Below, piece after piece: positions 51,347 through 54,304 of a stretch of DNA of 64,000 nucleotides; the first letter of the stretch is position 1, and every line of letters begins with the position of its first letter. This stretch comes from Acestrorhynchus altus (taxonomy: Eukaryota > Chordata > Actinopteri > Characiformes > Acestrorhynchidae), in the NCBI GenBank assembly GCA_034509495.1, contig CM067510.1, positions 27,643,647 through 27,707,646 on the forward strand, given 5' to 3'. The position numbers and the translations under genes were made by a program. The notes under the pieces are model-generated. The model did not search any database. It worked only from the letters and a program-made list of their open reading frames with translations, and was not told where the DNA came from.

Positions 51347-51587
51347 TATAAACAGACAGATAGATGGATATAAGTTATGATGTCACTGACCGGAGATGTC
51401 TGATGAACTCTGGTAAAGTGGGAATTCTCTCCTCTCGTTTTTCTGCTCCACTGCCAGCTAGGCCCGAACTGCCAGAACCAGCAGGATCCCCAGATCCTCT
51501 GGGGTCAGTGGTGTTTTTGAAGCTGCTGGAGTCTCCAGGCCCTGAGGAGAGATAGAAGTTGGCCAACCGGCTCCCGGCCTGGAACAT
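12344..51587 (-). CDS. NERD-domain-like protein, 355 aa, six coding exons (complete)
   Basis: Join on the minus strand: 51587-51391, 50987-50887, 50721-50570, 46293-46065, 45095-44875, 12511-12344. Lengths 197+101+152+229+221+168 = 1068 nt, i.e. 355 codons plus TAG. All introns are GT-AG and the phases match at each join (2, 1, 0, 1, 0). Residues 1-60 are Gly/Ser/Pro-rich and look disordered. Residues 67-113 resemble a NERD (nuclease-related, PD-(D/E)xK) core: a strand ending QEINLVIVTG, then GVYCIDVKSWTG. Residues 151-226 are Cys/Lys/Arg-rich and probably helical, ending TPSWISG. Residues 228-300 contain a hydrophilic region with LKGDYQGC. Residues 301-355 look beta-rich. No signal peptide or membrane segment is evident. 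NERD proteins are predicted nucleic-acid-processing factors; activity here is uncertain because N94 occupies the usual Asp position. The ATG is the first in frame, since a TGA lies upstream in frame within exon 1. No symbol is given because I cannot name the orthologue with certainty. Confidence 0.92.
12856..12970 (+). repeat. Family B MITE fragment
   Basis: ACTCATCCCAAAGGTATTGG, then GGAGCTCAATAATTG and GAGAACACAGTTCCAGTGCT: the middle of family B. It lies in the giant intron just upstream of the last exon. Confidence 0.75.
12998..13160 (-). repeat. Family C Tc1-like terminal inverted repeat, solo
   Basis: GTTTATGTGTTTAGTTATAT, CACCTCCATCTCTCAATA and AAGATCAAATGTCCATA match the family C end. 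No transposase part is attached. Confidence 0.65.
13161..13789. other. Unassigned intronic DNA
   Basis: A 104-codon minus-strand frame (13254-13568) has no recognised domain and no convincing splice context with the NERD-like gene. No repeat was identified. Confidence 0.35.
13790..14145 (+). mobile_element. RTE-like non-LTR retrotransposon, 3' coding remnant
   Basis: The plus-strand frame reads ILDQIKPNLLLDAQMVKLKL, then SYFGHIMRRTETLEKIIMLG, a C-terminal signature of RTE-type LINE proteins ('LGRVEGKRRRGRP' region). It is then broken by stops, with a decayed W-R-xx-F-x-MVTRSW tail near 14080-14115. Not functional. Confidence 0.65.
14290..14405 (+). repeat. Dispersed segment, inverted relative of 10505-10640
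   Basis: CAGACTGTCATGGAGTCATG, GGTGGGGATGACCAATGAAG and CATGGTCAGCAGCAAGATC. See the partner for the alignment. It could be a coding fragment of an unrecognised transposon. Confidence 0.5.
14685..15205 (+). repeat. Degenerate TTAGG-rich (telomere-like) minisatellite
   Basis: Words such as TTTAGGACTAGGGTGAGGG, GGATTAGATTTAGG and AGGGTTAGG recur throughout with no fixed register. A 37-bp block (GTTTAGGACTAGGG...) appears at 14750 and again at 15147. It is not a true (TTAGGG)n array. The 110-codon Asn/Pro/Lys-rich minus frame is an artefact of the repeat. Confidence 0.7.
15250..15960. other. Unique block, possible conserved non-coding DNA
   Basis: Mixed-composition, repeat-free DNA with many transcription-factor-like words (GCTAATGAGATTTGC, ACATAATTGAAC, AATGGCCTCTGGGGC). 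No exon signature. Confidence 0.35.
16030..16700 (+). mobile_element. L2/Rex-like non-LTR reverse transcriptase remnant
   Basis: Conceptual frames read SGVISILLLLDLS-type, then VTMAVPQGSVIGPLLFTVYM (the RT 'PQGSVLGP' motif), then a decayed YADD region (TDNIQIYVS). Later the frame reaches residues like IINLCTIYPP. Multiple stops and frame changes show it is dead. Confidence 0.75.
16701..17769. other. Unassigned AT-rich intronic DNA
   Basis: The stretch contains a short near-palindrome around 16835-16890 (CATCTGTACATGCATCAGAC versus GTACAGATGATAC) and otherwise nothing that can be assigned. Confidence 0.35.
17770..17970 (+). repeat. Family B MITE fragment
   Basis: TCTTCTGAAATCAAGGGTAT, CTCTACTGTCCAGGGAAGAC and AGTGAGGTCAGGATGTTGG in the standard order (left half of the family). 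Confidence 0.8.
17971..19584. other. Unassigned intronic DNA
   Basis: Several open frames of 60-110 codons lie on both strands (18218-19419), overlapping one another. None shows a domain, a conserved splice partner or transposon motifs that I recognise. It may hold an old, unrecognised mobile element. Confidence 0.3.
19585..20390 (+). repeat. 32-bp minisatellite, about 25 units
   Basis: Unit near GGACTGCAGTCAGG + TTAGGACAGGATTCTGTT. Three units at 19704-19800 are identical or nearly so (ACTCTAATTAGGACAGGATT). Others drift to ACTCCAGTCAGG or lose a base. The plus-strand open frame at 19899-20102 is a shadow of the array. Confidence 0.93.
20400..21490. other. Unassigned intronic DNA ending in a (GATTT)n tail
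   Basis: Three overlapping plus frames (20579-20976) have no recognisable domain. Near 21477-21498 a TTTGATTTGATTTGATTTG tail follows GTGACAACATTACTTCAAC, resembling a non-LTR/SINE 3' end. Confidence 0.35.
21495..21990 (-). mobile_element. Family C Tc1-like element, 5' part with transposase fragment
   Basis: The plus-strand text TTCTGTCCAAAGCACATTGA is the complement of a Tc1 'W-x-DES' region. The terminal inverted repeat (TTTATGTGTTTAGTTAAATC) lies at 21860-21985. Stops and gaps show decay. Confidence 0.7.
22110..22178 (+). repeat. Non-LTR 3' tail ending in TATCC repeats
   Basis: TTTCCCTGAGGGAACCC, GGGATCAATAAAGTTC, then CTATCCTATTCTATCCTATT. This is the typical end of a fish LINE, truncated so only the tail remains. 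An antisense copy of the tail is at 26312-26345. Confidence 0.6.
22597..24123 (+). mobile_element. piggyBac-like transposon remnant
   Basis: A TTAA target site flanks both proposed ends (22593-22596 and 24124-24127), with CCTT...AAGG termini. At 23052-23264 a frame reads HPSDIEENVPETEDGIEEE and LPSKNGN, an acidic N-terminus typical of PGBD-type transposases. At about 23710-23840 the frame shows RCHVCPNRNN, then K-x-x-x-V-S-KKHACTL and a C-x-C-like end, matching the C-terminal cysteine-rich domain. The catalytic DDD core is missing, so it is an internally deleted, non-autonomous copy. A SINE interrupts it at 23315-23505. Confidence 0.6.
23315..23505 (-). mobile_element. tRNA-type SINE inside the piggyBac remnant
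   Basis: GTTAGGTGCTTGCTCAAGGG, then GGGATTCAAACTGGCAACC (complement of a B-box, GGTTCGAATCC type) and GTCCACGGCTACCCC. This is a common fish SINE read antisense. It splits the transposon frame, so it arrived later. Confidence 0.65.
24243..24720 (-). repeat. Family A foldback MITE, inverted copy
   Basis: It starts AATCAGCCATAACATTATGA and runs through TACAGACTGTAGTCCATC, GTGACACTGACAAGGTGG and CAGTCCAGCAACCAG to TCTGACTTTACATCAGAGG. It is the left arm plus centre of the element. Confidence 0.8.
24950..25430 (+). repeat. Family B MITE, nearly full length
   Basis: A short duplicated piece (24951-24985, CTCTACTGTCCAGGGAAGAC) precedes the main copy (25055-25420): TTCTTCTGAAATCAAGGGCA, then AAGTATGGGATGGAGCACC and GGCTTTGTACCCCTCTAGCC. 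The 99-codon frame through it is a shadow. Confidence 0.8.
25630..26110. other. Unique block, strong candidate conserved non-coding element
   Basis: About 480 bp of repeat-free sequence with balanced composition and motifs common in vertebrate enhancers: TTTATGGCTGATTTAATT, CCATTAACC, CAATGGGCCAAAGTG and GTGTAATTTGACGG. It is open in short frames only. Confidence 0.4.
26236..26345. repeat. (GAT)n/(ATT)n microsatellite and antisense LINE tail
   Basis: GATGATGATGAT, then (ATT)n at 26255-26292, then ATTTATTT repeats. TAGGATAGGATAGAACTTTA at 26312-26332 is the reverse complement of the tail at 22140-22177. Confidence 0.8.
26385..26661 (+). repeat. Trinucleotide block: (GTA/ATA/GGT)n then (AAT)n
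   Basis: Interleaved AGT/AAT/GGT units (26385-26590) with a 15-18 bp higher period (AATGGTAATAGTAGT), followed by pure (AAT)n from 26593. The long Val/Ile- and Asn-rich frames on both strands come from this composition. Confidence 0.9.
26717..26866 (+). repeat. 11-bp minisatellite, about 14 units
   Basis: Unit CCCTGTCCATT with variants at positions 1, 2 and 11 (T, A, G). Because 11 is not a multiple of three, the translated pattern has a 33-bp period. The open frames on both strands (165 and 167 codons) are artefacts of array plus neighbouring repeat. Confidence 0.95.
26930..27440. other. Unique block, strong candidate conserved non-coding element
   Basis: About 500 bp with dense homeodomain-type cores (GCATGTATAATTAAGTGG, CTATAATTGATATTAACG, TGCAATTAGCAATC), CCAATTGG and ATTGATCTTACTG. 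No coding exon. The composition matches vertebrate developmental enhancers, but this is inference. Confidence 0.4.
27960..28322 (+). repeat. Family B MITE, left part (split copy)
   Basis: CATTGGGACAAAAACAATGG opens the element. The middle, CATCATTCCAGAGAACACAG, lies at 28265-28285. The copy stops at CTGGGGG (about 28318) and resumes at GGGGGGCTTTATACC (29118). Confidence 0.8.
28323..29115 (+). mobile_element. Non-LTR retrotransposon 3' end inserted in family B
   Basis: CCTGGTTCCTCCCAAGGTTT, then GGGAGTTTTTCCTTGCCACT, TGTGACAACTTCAGTTGTG and AGCGCCATACAAATAAATG: a typical fish LINE/SINE 3' UTR and tail. It breaks a family B copy, with a short G-rich sequence (TGGGGG) on both sides that may be the target duplication. 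Confidence 0.7.
29116..29255 (+). repeat. Family B MITE, right part (split copy)
   Basis: GGGGCTTTATACCACTCTTG, CCTGGCATTAGGCAAGG, AGAGAGTCCTATTCTTTTGG and GCAGTACTTCACACTCACC: the continuation of the copy interrupted at 28322. Confidence 0.8.
29256..29500 (-). repeat. Family B MITE, inverted half-copy
   Basis: Reading the minus strand gives CAAAAGTATTGGGACATCTG, CTGTCCAGAGAAGAC and GGTGAGATCAGGATGTTGGG. With 27960-29255 it forms a large imperfect inverted repeat. Confidence 0.75.
29740..30060. other. Unique block, possible conserved non-coding DNA
   Basis: ATCAAAGTGCTGATGGAGG, ACCTAATTACTTTAAATC and AGAGCTAATTACCGACG show paired TAATTA cores. No repeats are present. Confidence 0.38.
30318..30560 (+). 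mobile_element. tRNA-derived SINE
   Basis: An A-box-like GAGTGGCTCAGTGCTC and a B-box-like GGATCAAATCCC are separated by about 45 bp, as in a tRNA head. The body follows (CATTTGCCAATTGGTGGATA) with a GCTGTCAGC-type region. Mutations in the stem positions argue against a functional tRNA gene. Confidence 0.7.
30740..31650 (+). mobile_element. L2/Rex-like non-LTR element remnant (endonuclease and 3' end)
   Basis: The frame 30766-31056 reads IVGDFNIHFEKTQDP, then GPTHRCNHKLDLVLT, the APE endonuclease 'GDFN' and 'THxxxxxLDLVLT' motifs. After a large internal deletion the 3' part resumes with LQLVQNATARV-like text near 31300-31335. It ends in a tail CTATATAAGTTGCGCTATAT. The copy is dead. Confidence 0.8.
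31651..32330. other. Unassigned intronic DNA
   Basis: A 126-codon plus frame (31791-32171) shows no domain. The codons are unremarkable and no splice partner matches. Part may be a conserved non-coding block. Confidence 0.35.
32340..32600 (+). repeat. Degenerate 'actatgaattattca' minisatellite, left segment
   Basis: Words like ACTATGAATTATTCA, ATTATATAGTAA and TCTACTATGAGTTA recur. The array continues after an approximately 1.1-kb different sequence at 33713-34160. Confidence 0.6.
32680..33712 (+). mobile_element. Unclassified dispersed element with 119-codon frame and (AAT)n
   Basis: It sits between two halves of one minisatellite, so it is probably an insertion. It carries an ORF at 32692-33051 (MASQAIQLPAIWALFDISTM at its start), unrecognised, and a pure (AAT)n at 33590-33662. 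It ends ACTTTGCACCTCCGGTATTT, a right end I have seen as a fish repeat. No transposase motif was found. Confidence 0.45.
33713..34165 (+). repeat. Degenerate 'actatgaattattca' minisatellite, right segment
   Basis: CCACTATGAAATATTCAGT, then CATGAATTATTCACTG, ACAATGAATTATTTAG and many drifted units of roughly 24 bp. Confidence 0.65.
34390..34780. other. Unique block, possible conserved non-coding DNA
   Basis: Repeat-free, CpG-containing sequence (CCGTTTTCCGGCAAACGG is a near-palindrome at 34617-34634), with CTGTCAATTAAGCTGC. No exon was recognised. Confidence 0.35.
34781..34832 (+). repeat. (CA)n microsatellite, imperfect
   Basis: CACACACACACGTGCGCACA, then more CA and AACACACACACC. Confidence 0.9.
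35273..35540 (+). repeat. Tandem repeat, about 90 bp x 3
   Basis: Units begin at about 35273, 35354 and 35443 with GATATGGGGCAAGGCTCG-like starts. Each contains two related halves of about 45 bp. Two successive units are 90 bp apart, so one frame stays open across them (IWGKARSKHANAALEI / IWDKAGCQHANTTLVI). This is more likely a repeat artefact than a gene. Confidence 0.7.
35541..37004. other. Unassigned intronic DNA
   Basis: AT-rich, with short frames only and no recognised repeat or exon. Confidence 0.35.
37005..37230 (+). pseudogene. Tc1-like transposase C-terminal fragment
   Basis: A conceptual frame reads HLWDQLGDQLQHP after SPDLLSIQ, the Tc1 'SPDLSPIEHLWDELGRR' region with the catalytic Glu replaced. 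Frameshifts separate it from QDAIQIL. Not functional. Confidence 0.55.
37480..37690. other. Unique block, possible conserved non-coding DNA
   Basis: GACTCAGCCCACGTGCATTT (E-box plus AP1-like), ATTTGTTTACGCATATAAAC (forkhead-like) and GGCTCAATTAGCATAC. No repeats are present. Confidence 0.38.
37905..37952 (+). repeat. Alternating A-run / C-run tract
   Basis: Runs of 5-8 A alternate with runs of 7-8 C, for example AAAACCCCCCCAAAAAAACC. Confidence 0.9.
38020..38960 (-). pseudogene. Tc1/mariner-like transposase pseudogene with flanks
   Basis: Minus-strand frames read IFMHDNAPSYAAK (the D of the DDE triad in 'QDNAPSH') and, further on, LKPIENLWSILKQ (the 'NPIENLW' motif with the third acid). Other frames carry the rest, so there are frameshifts. 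The upstream minus-strand DNA (38560-38960) corresponds to the N-terminal half, heavily decayed. Confidence 0.75.
39050..39362 (+). repeat. Non-LTR tail and (TATC)n microsatellite
   Basis: 39250-39291 reads TGGATGCCTCCATGTCCCTT and TATCAAGGGAAAG, then about 17 TATC units to 39361. The microsatellite probably grew from the tail of the element. Confidence 0.8.
39363..39969. other. Unassigned intronic DNA
   Basis: A 123-codon plus frame (39518-39889) overlaps an 80-codon minus frame. Neither has a domain I recognise. Confidence 0.35.
39970..40896 (+). pseudogene. Tc1-like element with dead transposase
   Basis: Frames read AWVVQQDSNPKHTS-type text (MWVVQQDSNPKHTSGSTS near 40420-40470) and EWVSQSLDHNPIEMLWKDL (40505-40560), the last two DDE motifs. 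The right end CAAGCACCACAGTA near 40885 matches the start of the deleted copy at 8813. Multiple stops and a missing N-terminus show it is dead. Confidence 0.8.
41085..41220 (+). repeat. Family A MITE fragment
   Basis: GTTTGAACCCCTCAGTGTCA, then GACTTTACATCTACAAG, GTCTAATAGAGTGGACACAG and ATGTTATGGCTCATAGGTGT: a copy with a large internal deletion. Confidence 0.75.
41380..42060. other. Unique block, candidate conserved non-coding DNA
   Basis: Especially 41760-42060: CAATTAATTGCCTTCCCGTT, GCAATTATCTTC, GGGCTAATGAGC and CATTTACATGCAATT. High motif density and GC-mixed composition; no exon. Confidence 0.4.
42240..42870 (+). pseudogene. Family C Tc1-like element with helix-turn-helix fragment
   Basis: The left inverted repeat is at 42250-42440. 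At about 42568-42710 a frame reads ELSEAFRKKDVDIDV, then GKGFKKISEQLEISHSTVWK, a Tc1 N-terminal helix-turn-helix. Then the right part ATCTTTATTGTATCAGAGG joins. The catalytic core is absent. Confidence 0.75.
42885..43140 (+). repeat. Family A MITE arm
   Basis: ACTGTCCATTTCATAAGCTC, AAAGATCAGGGTGAAAGGAG, GAGAAACAGATGAACTACAG and GTGATCATAATGTTATTG. Both terminal pieces are present with most of the centre lost. Confidence 0.75.
43141..43900. other. Unassigned intronic DNA
   Basis: Short frames only (87 codons at 43153-43416 and 73 codons minus at 43481-43702), with no domain. No repeat was recognised. Confidence 0.35.
43903..44080 (+). repeat. Tandem repeat, about 70-78 bp x 2.3
   Basis: GGTCAGTGGTCAGTGAGAGTG recurs as AATGGTCAGTGAGAGTG, each followed by TAATTAAC...TATA and AGCATTAGAAT/CATTAGAATGAACCC. 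Confidence 0.75.
44584..44634 (+). repeat. (GT)n(GA)n compound microsatellite
   Basis: About 11 GT units are followed directly by about 14 GA units. Confidence 0.95.
44819..44864 (+). repeat. (GT)n microsatellite next to the exon 6 donor
   Basis: It has a single interruption (TATG). On the transcribed strand it is an AC repeat beginning about 10 nt after the 5' splice site of the giant intron. Confidence 0.95.
44875..45095 (-). CDS. Exon 6, residues 227-300
   Basis: The acceptor TGTGCAG precedes GTCACTTG, and the donor CCACAG|GTTAGAGC lies after 44875. It encodes GHLSFWQLGAVRAVLGQMG through WALLGHTPQ and ends in phase 0. A long AC repeat (GT on the plus strand, 44819-44864) begins about ten bases inside the following intron. 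Open reading continues past the donor only into simple repeat, which supports the splice call. Confidence 0.93.
45520..45755 (+). repeat. Family B MITE, right part
   Basis: TAGCTCATCCCAAAAGTACT, then GCTCCATAATTCCAGAGAAC, GGCTTTATACCCCTTTAGCC and GGCAGTACTTCTCTACAGG. It lies in the intron between exons 5 and 6. Confidence 0.8.
46065..46293 (-). CDS. Exon 5, residues 151-227
   Basis: The acceptor TTTCTCAG precedes AGGAAGGCC, and the donor TCAG|GTAAGAAA lies after 46065. It encodes RKAHDLCSHTKQCGVNIRQ through GYMAWITDALTPSWIS. Cysteines at residues 157, 163 and 183 do not form an obvious metal-binding pattern. The exon ends in phase 1 with the G of Gly227. Confidence 0.93.
46535..46930 (+). 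pseudogene. Family C Tc1-like remnant
   Basis: The left inverted repeat (46545-46720) is followed by text translating as QDFWNNVLMTDESKV, the Tc1 'WTDES' motif with W changed to M, then a stop. It lies in the intron between exons 4 and 5. Confidence 0.75.
46935..47090 (+). repeat. Family A MITE arm, shortened
   Basis: AATGCAGAGAAACAGATGGA, TAACTATAGAACTATCAAGT and TTAACATTATGGCCGATTGA. Confidence 0.75.
47426..47464 (+). repeat. (CAT)n microsatellite
   Basis: About 12 CAT units with one CTT interruption. Confidence 0.95.
48165..48355 (+). repeat. Family B MITE, left part (split copy)
   Basis: ACATGGACAAAAGGATTAAG, CTTCTGAAATCAAAGGTATT and TACTGTCCAGGGAAGATTC. The right part resumes at 49198. 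Confidence 0.75.
48356..49197. mobile_element. Unclassified insertion with degenerate 'gagactggacatggg' repeats
   Basis: It separates the two parts of a family B copy. 48690-48930 contains GGAGATTGGACCTGGG, GAGATTGGACCTTGGG, GGAGACTGGACATGGG and GGGGACTGGAACTGGAG units (about 55-60 bp apart). A poly-A of 17 lies at 48565-48581. The 166-codon minus frame is a repeat artefact. No RT or transposase motif is visible. Confidence 0.5.
49198..49345 (+). repeat. Family B MITE, right end (split copy)
   Basis: GAGCTCCAGAGAGTCCTATT, CTCTACAGGGACTAGACAAG and TCTGTGTCAGCAGTGGGTG. Confidence 0.75.
49840..50290 (+). repeat. Family E degenerate minisatellite ('ctggtcaacaagcttg')
   Basis: TTCTGGTCAACAAGCTTGAT, CTGGTCGACAAGCTTGGTCA and ACTGGTCAACAGGTTTGGTC recur with 25-40 bp spacing. 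It ends about 280 bp before exon 4. Confidence 0.75.
50570..50721 (-). CDS. Exon 4, second half of the NERD-like core (residues 100-150)
   Basis: The acceptor is GGGCAG before 50721, and the donor ACG|GTAAAAG lies after 50570. It begins GAGVYCIDVKSWTGVI, corresponding to the NERD strand usually written 'IEVKNW.G', and ends near PDPLQAIT. The exon ends in phase 0. A 165-bp intron separates it from exon 3. Confidence 0.92.
50887..50987 (-). CDS. Exon 3, first half of the NERD-like core (residues 67-100)
   Basis: The acceptor CTCTCAG is followed by GAGAGTCGC, and the donor CACAG|GTAAAC lies after 50887. The exon encodes RVAGVKKEDVFYNLRVPN and continues to QEINLVIVTG. The strand pattern and the E-I-x position match the NERD 'EID' strand, with Asn instead of Asp at residue 94. 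It ends in phase 1. Confidence 0.92.
51050..51365 (+). repeat. GACA/GATA/GA-rich microsatellite block in intron 2
   Basis: (GACA)n at 51117-51140, scattered AGACAG/ATAGAT words, (GA)n at 51281-51330, (CAGA)n at 51330-51345. It lies about 25 bp from the exon 2 donor. Confidence 0.9.
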
Positions 51588-51605
51588 TCTTCTGAGATGG
51601 CGTTC
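51391..51605 (-). CDS. Exon 2 (start codon exon), residues 1-66
   Basis: The acceptor AG is at 51607-51606, the start codon at 51587-51585, and the donor G|GTCAGT after 51391. There are 18 nt of 5' UTR before the ATG. The exon encodes a low-complexity Gly/Ser/Pro stretch followed by a charged segment (EKREERIPTLPEFIRHLR). It ends in phase 2 (CG), and the first G of the next exon completes CGG (Arg66). Confidence 0.9.
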
Positions 51606-51841
51606 CTGAAAATGTCAAACAATCTGTGCTCAGTATAAACCCCTGTACTGTAGGTCTGGATGGGTGTGGAGCAGGAACACTTCATACAGTTCTATAAGAG
51701 AACTGATCCGACTCAGAACACACACAAGAACTGACAGAAAACTCAGGTGAAGATGATATTCTTATATTTACACTCAATAATTTGTACTGTTTAGATGTTT
51801 TTTGGAAACAACTGAGAGCAATACAGCTAACACTAACAGCT

Positions 51842-51842
<1 letters not shown>

Positions 51843-51915
<73 letters not shown>
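51843..51915 (+). repeat. (CA)n microsatellite abutting the exon 1 donor
   Basis: About 36 CA units. On the transcribed strand the 5' splice site reads GTAAGTG and runs straight into (TG)n. Confidence 0.97.
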
Positions 51916-51917
<2 letters not shown>

Positions 51918-51919
51918 AC

Positions 51920-52010
51920 CTGAGAGAGGACAGTGCTGTTGTTTGTGAGCAGGTCAGTACTGAGCTGTTCCTGAAGCAGAGTTCACTCTTTCTAAGAAGT
52001 GAACAGCATG
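51920..52010 (-). other. Non-coding exon 1 (5' UTR) of the NERD-like gene
   Basis: A strong donor, CAG|GTAAGTG, lies at 51920/51919 on the minus strand and pairs with the acceptor TTTTCAG before 51605. Reading the spliced product upstream from the ATG in frame gives no earlier ATG before a TGA, so this exon is untranslated. A short ATG-CTG-TTC-ACT-TCT-TAG open frame also lies in the leader region if transcription starts far enough upstream. The 5' boundary is not visible in the sequence and about 52010 is only a guess. Confidence 0.6.
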
Positions 52011-52140
52011 TGAGGAGTGAAACAGGATCCCTCCAGAGGTACCATCTAGATGTAAACAACAGGCCACGTGGAGCCTCCCCCTCTCCCCCCGCCCCCCGCG
52101 AGACAAAGCGATTTCACAACCGCTGTTGACCGAGAACGAG
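52011..52140 (-). promoter_or_regulatory. Candidate GC-rich promoter of the NERD-like gene
   Basis: A C-rich tract with CCGCCCCCCGCG (about 52089-52100), resembling GC boxes, and a palindromic E-box CACGTG at 52065-52070 lie just upstream of exon 1. Local CpG density is higher than in the surrounding AT-rich DNA. There is no clear TATA box. The call rests on position and composition only. Confidence 0.45.
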
Positions 52141-52215
52141 TCGGTTCATTCGAATCGGTTCCACTGATTTGGTTTCATTGAATGTAAAGGTCCAAACGAT
52201 TCACTGAATCGAGTG
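52120..52215. repeat. 'gaatcggttc' motif cluster upstream of the promoter
   Basis: GAACGAGTCGGTTCATTCGA, ATCGGTTCCACTG, AACGATTCACTGAATCGAG: short inverted words typical of a common fish repeat. It lies directly upstream of the GC-rich promoter. Confidence 0.5.
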
Positions 52216-52448
52216 ATTTGAGCTTTATTGTAACAGGATCTCGATGTTACACACCACGATTTAAAGTCAATCAACCACATATAAGATCAACTGAATGTGA
52301 ACTAATGTAAACAACTCTGTAAACACAAGCAGAAGGTTTTAAAGTTATGGCTGATCTGTGAATATGCAAATATACAAATGTATAAAATATGAAATGAATA
52401 TGAATTTAAAAGAATAAATTAATGTTTTGAACATAATTAATTATTGTA

Positions 52449-52478
52449 TGTGTGTGTATATATATATATATATATACA
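52449..52478 (+). repeat. (GT)n(TA)n microsatellite
   Basis: Five GT units are followed by about ten TA units. Confidence 0.95.
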
Positions 52479-52482
52479 TGCT

Positions 52483-53235
52483 CAGGTGGTCAGGTGGACC
52501 CAACCCATGTCATAAGAATACACGTCCCCCACTCCAGTATGGAATCACCACCAGCCTGCACAGTGCCTTGTTGACAAAAGGGGTTCATGGCCTTTTGGGT
52601 TCTGCACACATAGGAACCCTACCATCAGCCCTAACAACTGGTGCCGGACCACCTCACATGGTACCATTCCTCCAGGGCTCAATTAGGAAGCCCCAGTGAG
52701 GTGCTGTGTCTGGTGTGGTGGTGTTAACAGAGGCAATCTGGTGGGTCTTCAGCACCAATGTGCTCCGATTGCCTGTTCTAGCCAGAAGCCATTGGACACC
52801 ATCATTAAGCTCACGTGGGTGGCCACAGCACTGTCCACTGTGGGTGGTAATGACTTTTATAATGTATTAGCGCTACACATTTGACAATCAAAGAATCAAA
52901 GGATCTGGATCAAGGAATGGTGAATGATCTCCCGACTTCAGATATTGGAATGTCCATCCATGTGTTACCCACTACCATGCCTTGCTTCAACTCACTTTGG
53001 CATATGCACTCTGGTACTGAGGTACTGAGGCAGGTAACCAGACTTGACACACCAGTACACATTTAGGCAAATCTCACACAGTAAAACAGCTGTATGGAGC
53101 ACAACGCAACCTAAACCACACTGCCTGCAGCAAAGCACCTCCACTGGTAGTTCATCAAAGAGACTTAATCAGTCTAGACCCACCTCTGTTTACCTTAGTA
53201 CTTCCCAAAAGACCCCCTACCTTAAATAATGCATG
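52483..53235 (+). other. Unclassified block with serial short plus-strand frames
   Basis: Frames of 90, 62, 61 and 61 codons overlap end to end on the plus strand (52427-53229), with GC content above the background. One contains LSTVGGNDFYNVL. I recognise no family. It could be a decayed transposon protein or a dispersed repeat. Confidence 0.35.
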
Positions 53236-53239
53236 TACC

Positions 53240-53560
53240 CTGGCTGATGCTAGATTACCACATTTGCCCTAATTATGCCGCTCCATTTGCCCACAGGGTT
53301 TGTGAAATGTTAATGTGAGCACGGCCTAAAGGGCATTCATTTATTTCCAGATATGCCTCTGGTCAGTTTGCACGGCCTGTTTTTCATTAGTATGAGTGAA
53401 ATGTGGTGATTTAGAAAGTGATCCCAGCTATTTACGAGTCTGGCTGTTGTGCAGTGTGGGTGTGCTGTCGCGCGGTGTTGGCATGCATGGACAGGACTAT
53501 TTTAGCTCCCTGATGCAGACAAGGTTGGGCTAAATCTGGGCAGCTGCCGTGACTTACAAG
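53240..53560. other. Unique block, possible conserved non-coding DNA
   Basis: TTTGCCCTAATTATGCCGCT, GGGCATTCATTTATTTCC, TTTTTCATTAGTATGAG. Repeat-free, with no exon. Confidence 0.38.
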
Positions 53561-54304
53561 GTTTAGGGGTAAGAGAAGGCCAGCCAGTGATGGGCGGTCA
53601 TATGTGCCACAGCATGAAACAAATTAGTACTATGACCTTCCCTCTGTCTGCCTGTCTCTGCTTGTATTTGAGCCAGTCTCTGTCTGAGGCAAGCTTGAGT
53701 CTGTGAGCCGACGGTGACGTCTGTTGTGTTGGAAACAAGTGCAGTTTGATCCTCCATACACAAAAGGGCAGAGTAACCCCCCTGTCCCTGCATTTTGGCA
53801 AAAAAGTAGCAGATAGACTCCCAAAGTTTTATGACATTGTGCCATAGACTACTGCTGCTGCAATCTTTCACATTTTTTATTTAAGCGATACAATAGCATT
53901 TATAGCCTGTGGGTTCTCTGTTTACAGCAATCTGTGTACTGTTAAAAAATACACAAATGATCTGATAATCACCTCATTTACCTGCCATTTGCCTTGCATT
54001 TTTCCCTAATGTTGTGATTTAGGCTTCAAACATCCTACTGATGCTTCTGCTGCATTTTCTAAAATGGTGCTGTTTTCTTTACCTTTAAATACACACTATG
54101 ATAGCACACTCTCACAAAATAGTACAACTCCTCAGGATTTTTTTAATTTTTTTTTATTCCAAGCATCAAATGTTCTGGAACCTTGTTGTTTTGTGTTTTT
54201 TCTCCTTCTTTTTCTACCATAAAACAAAGTGCACAGACCAAACCATTAGTCATACAAACATGAAACTTGGTTAACAGCTAGTACTCTCTCTCGCTACTCA
54301 GTTG
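53561..54304. other. Unassigned intergenic DNA
   Basis: A 102-codon minus frame (53563-53871) overlaps two others and has no domain. The rest is AT-rich. Confidence 0.35.

Noticed and set aside
53563..53871. 102-codon minus frame as a neighbouring gene
   Set aside because: It overlaps two other frames in the same strand, with no recognisable domain or splice context.
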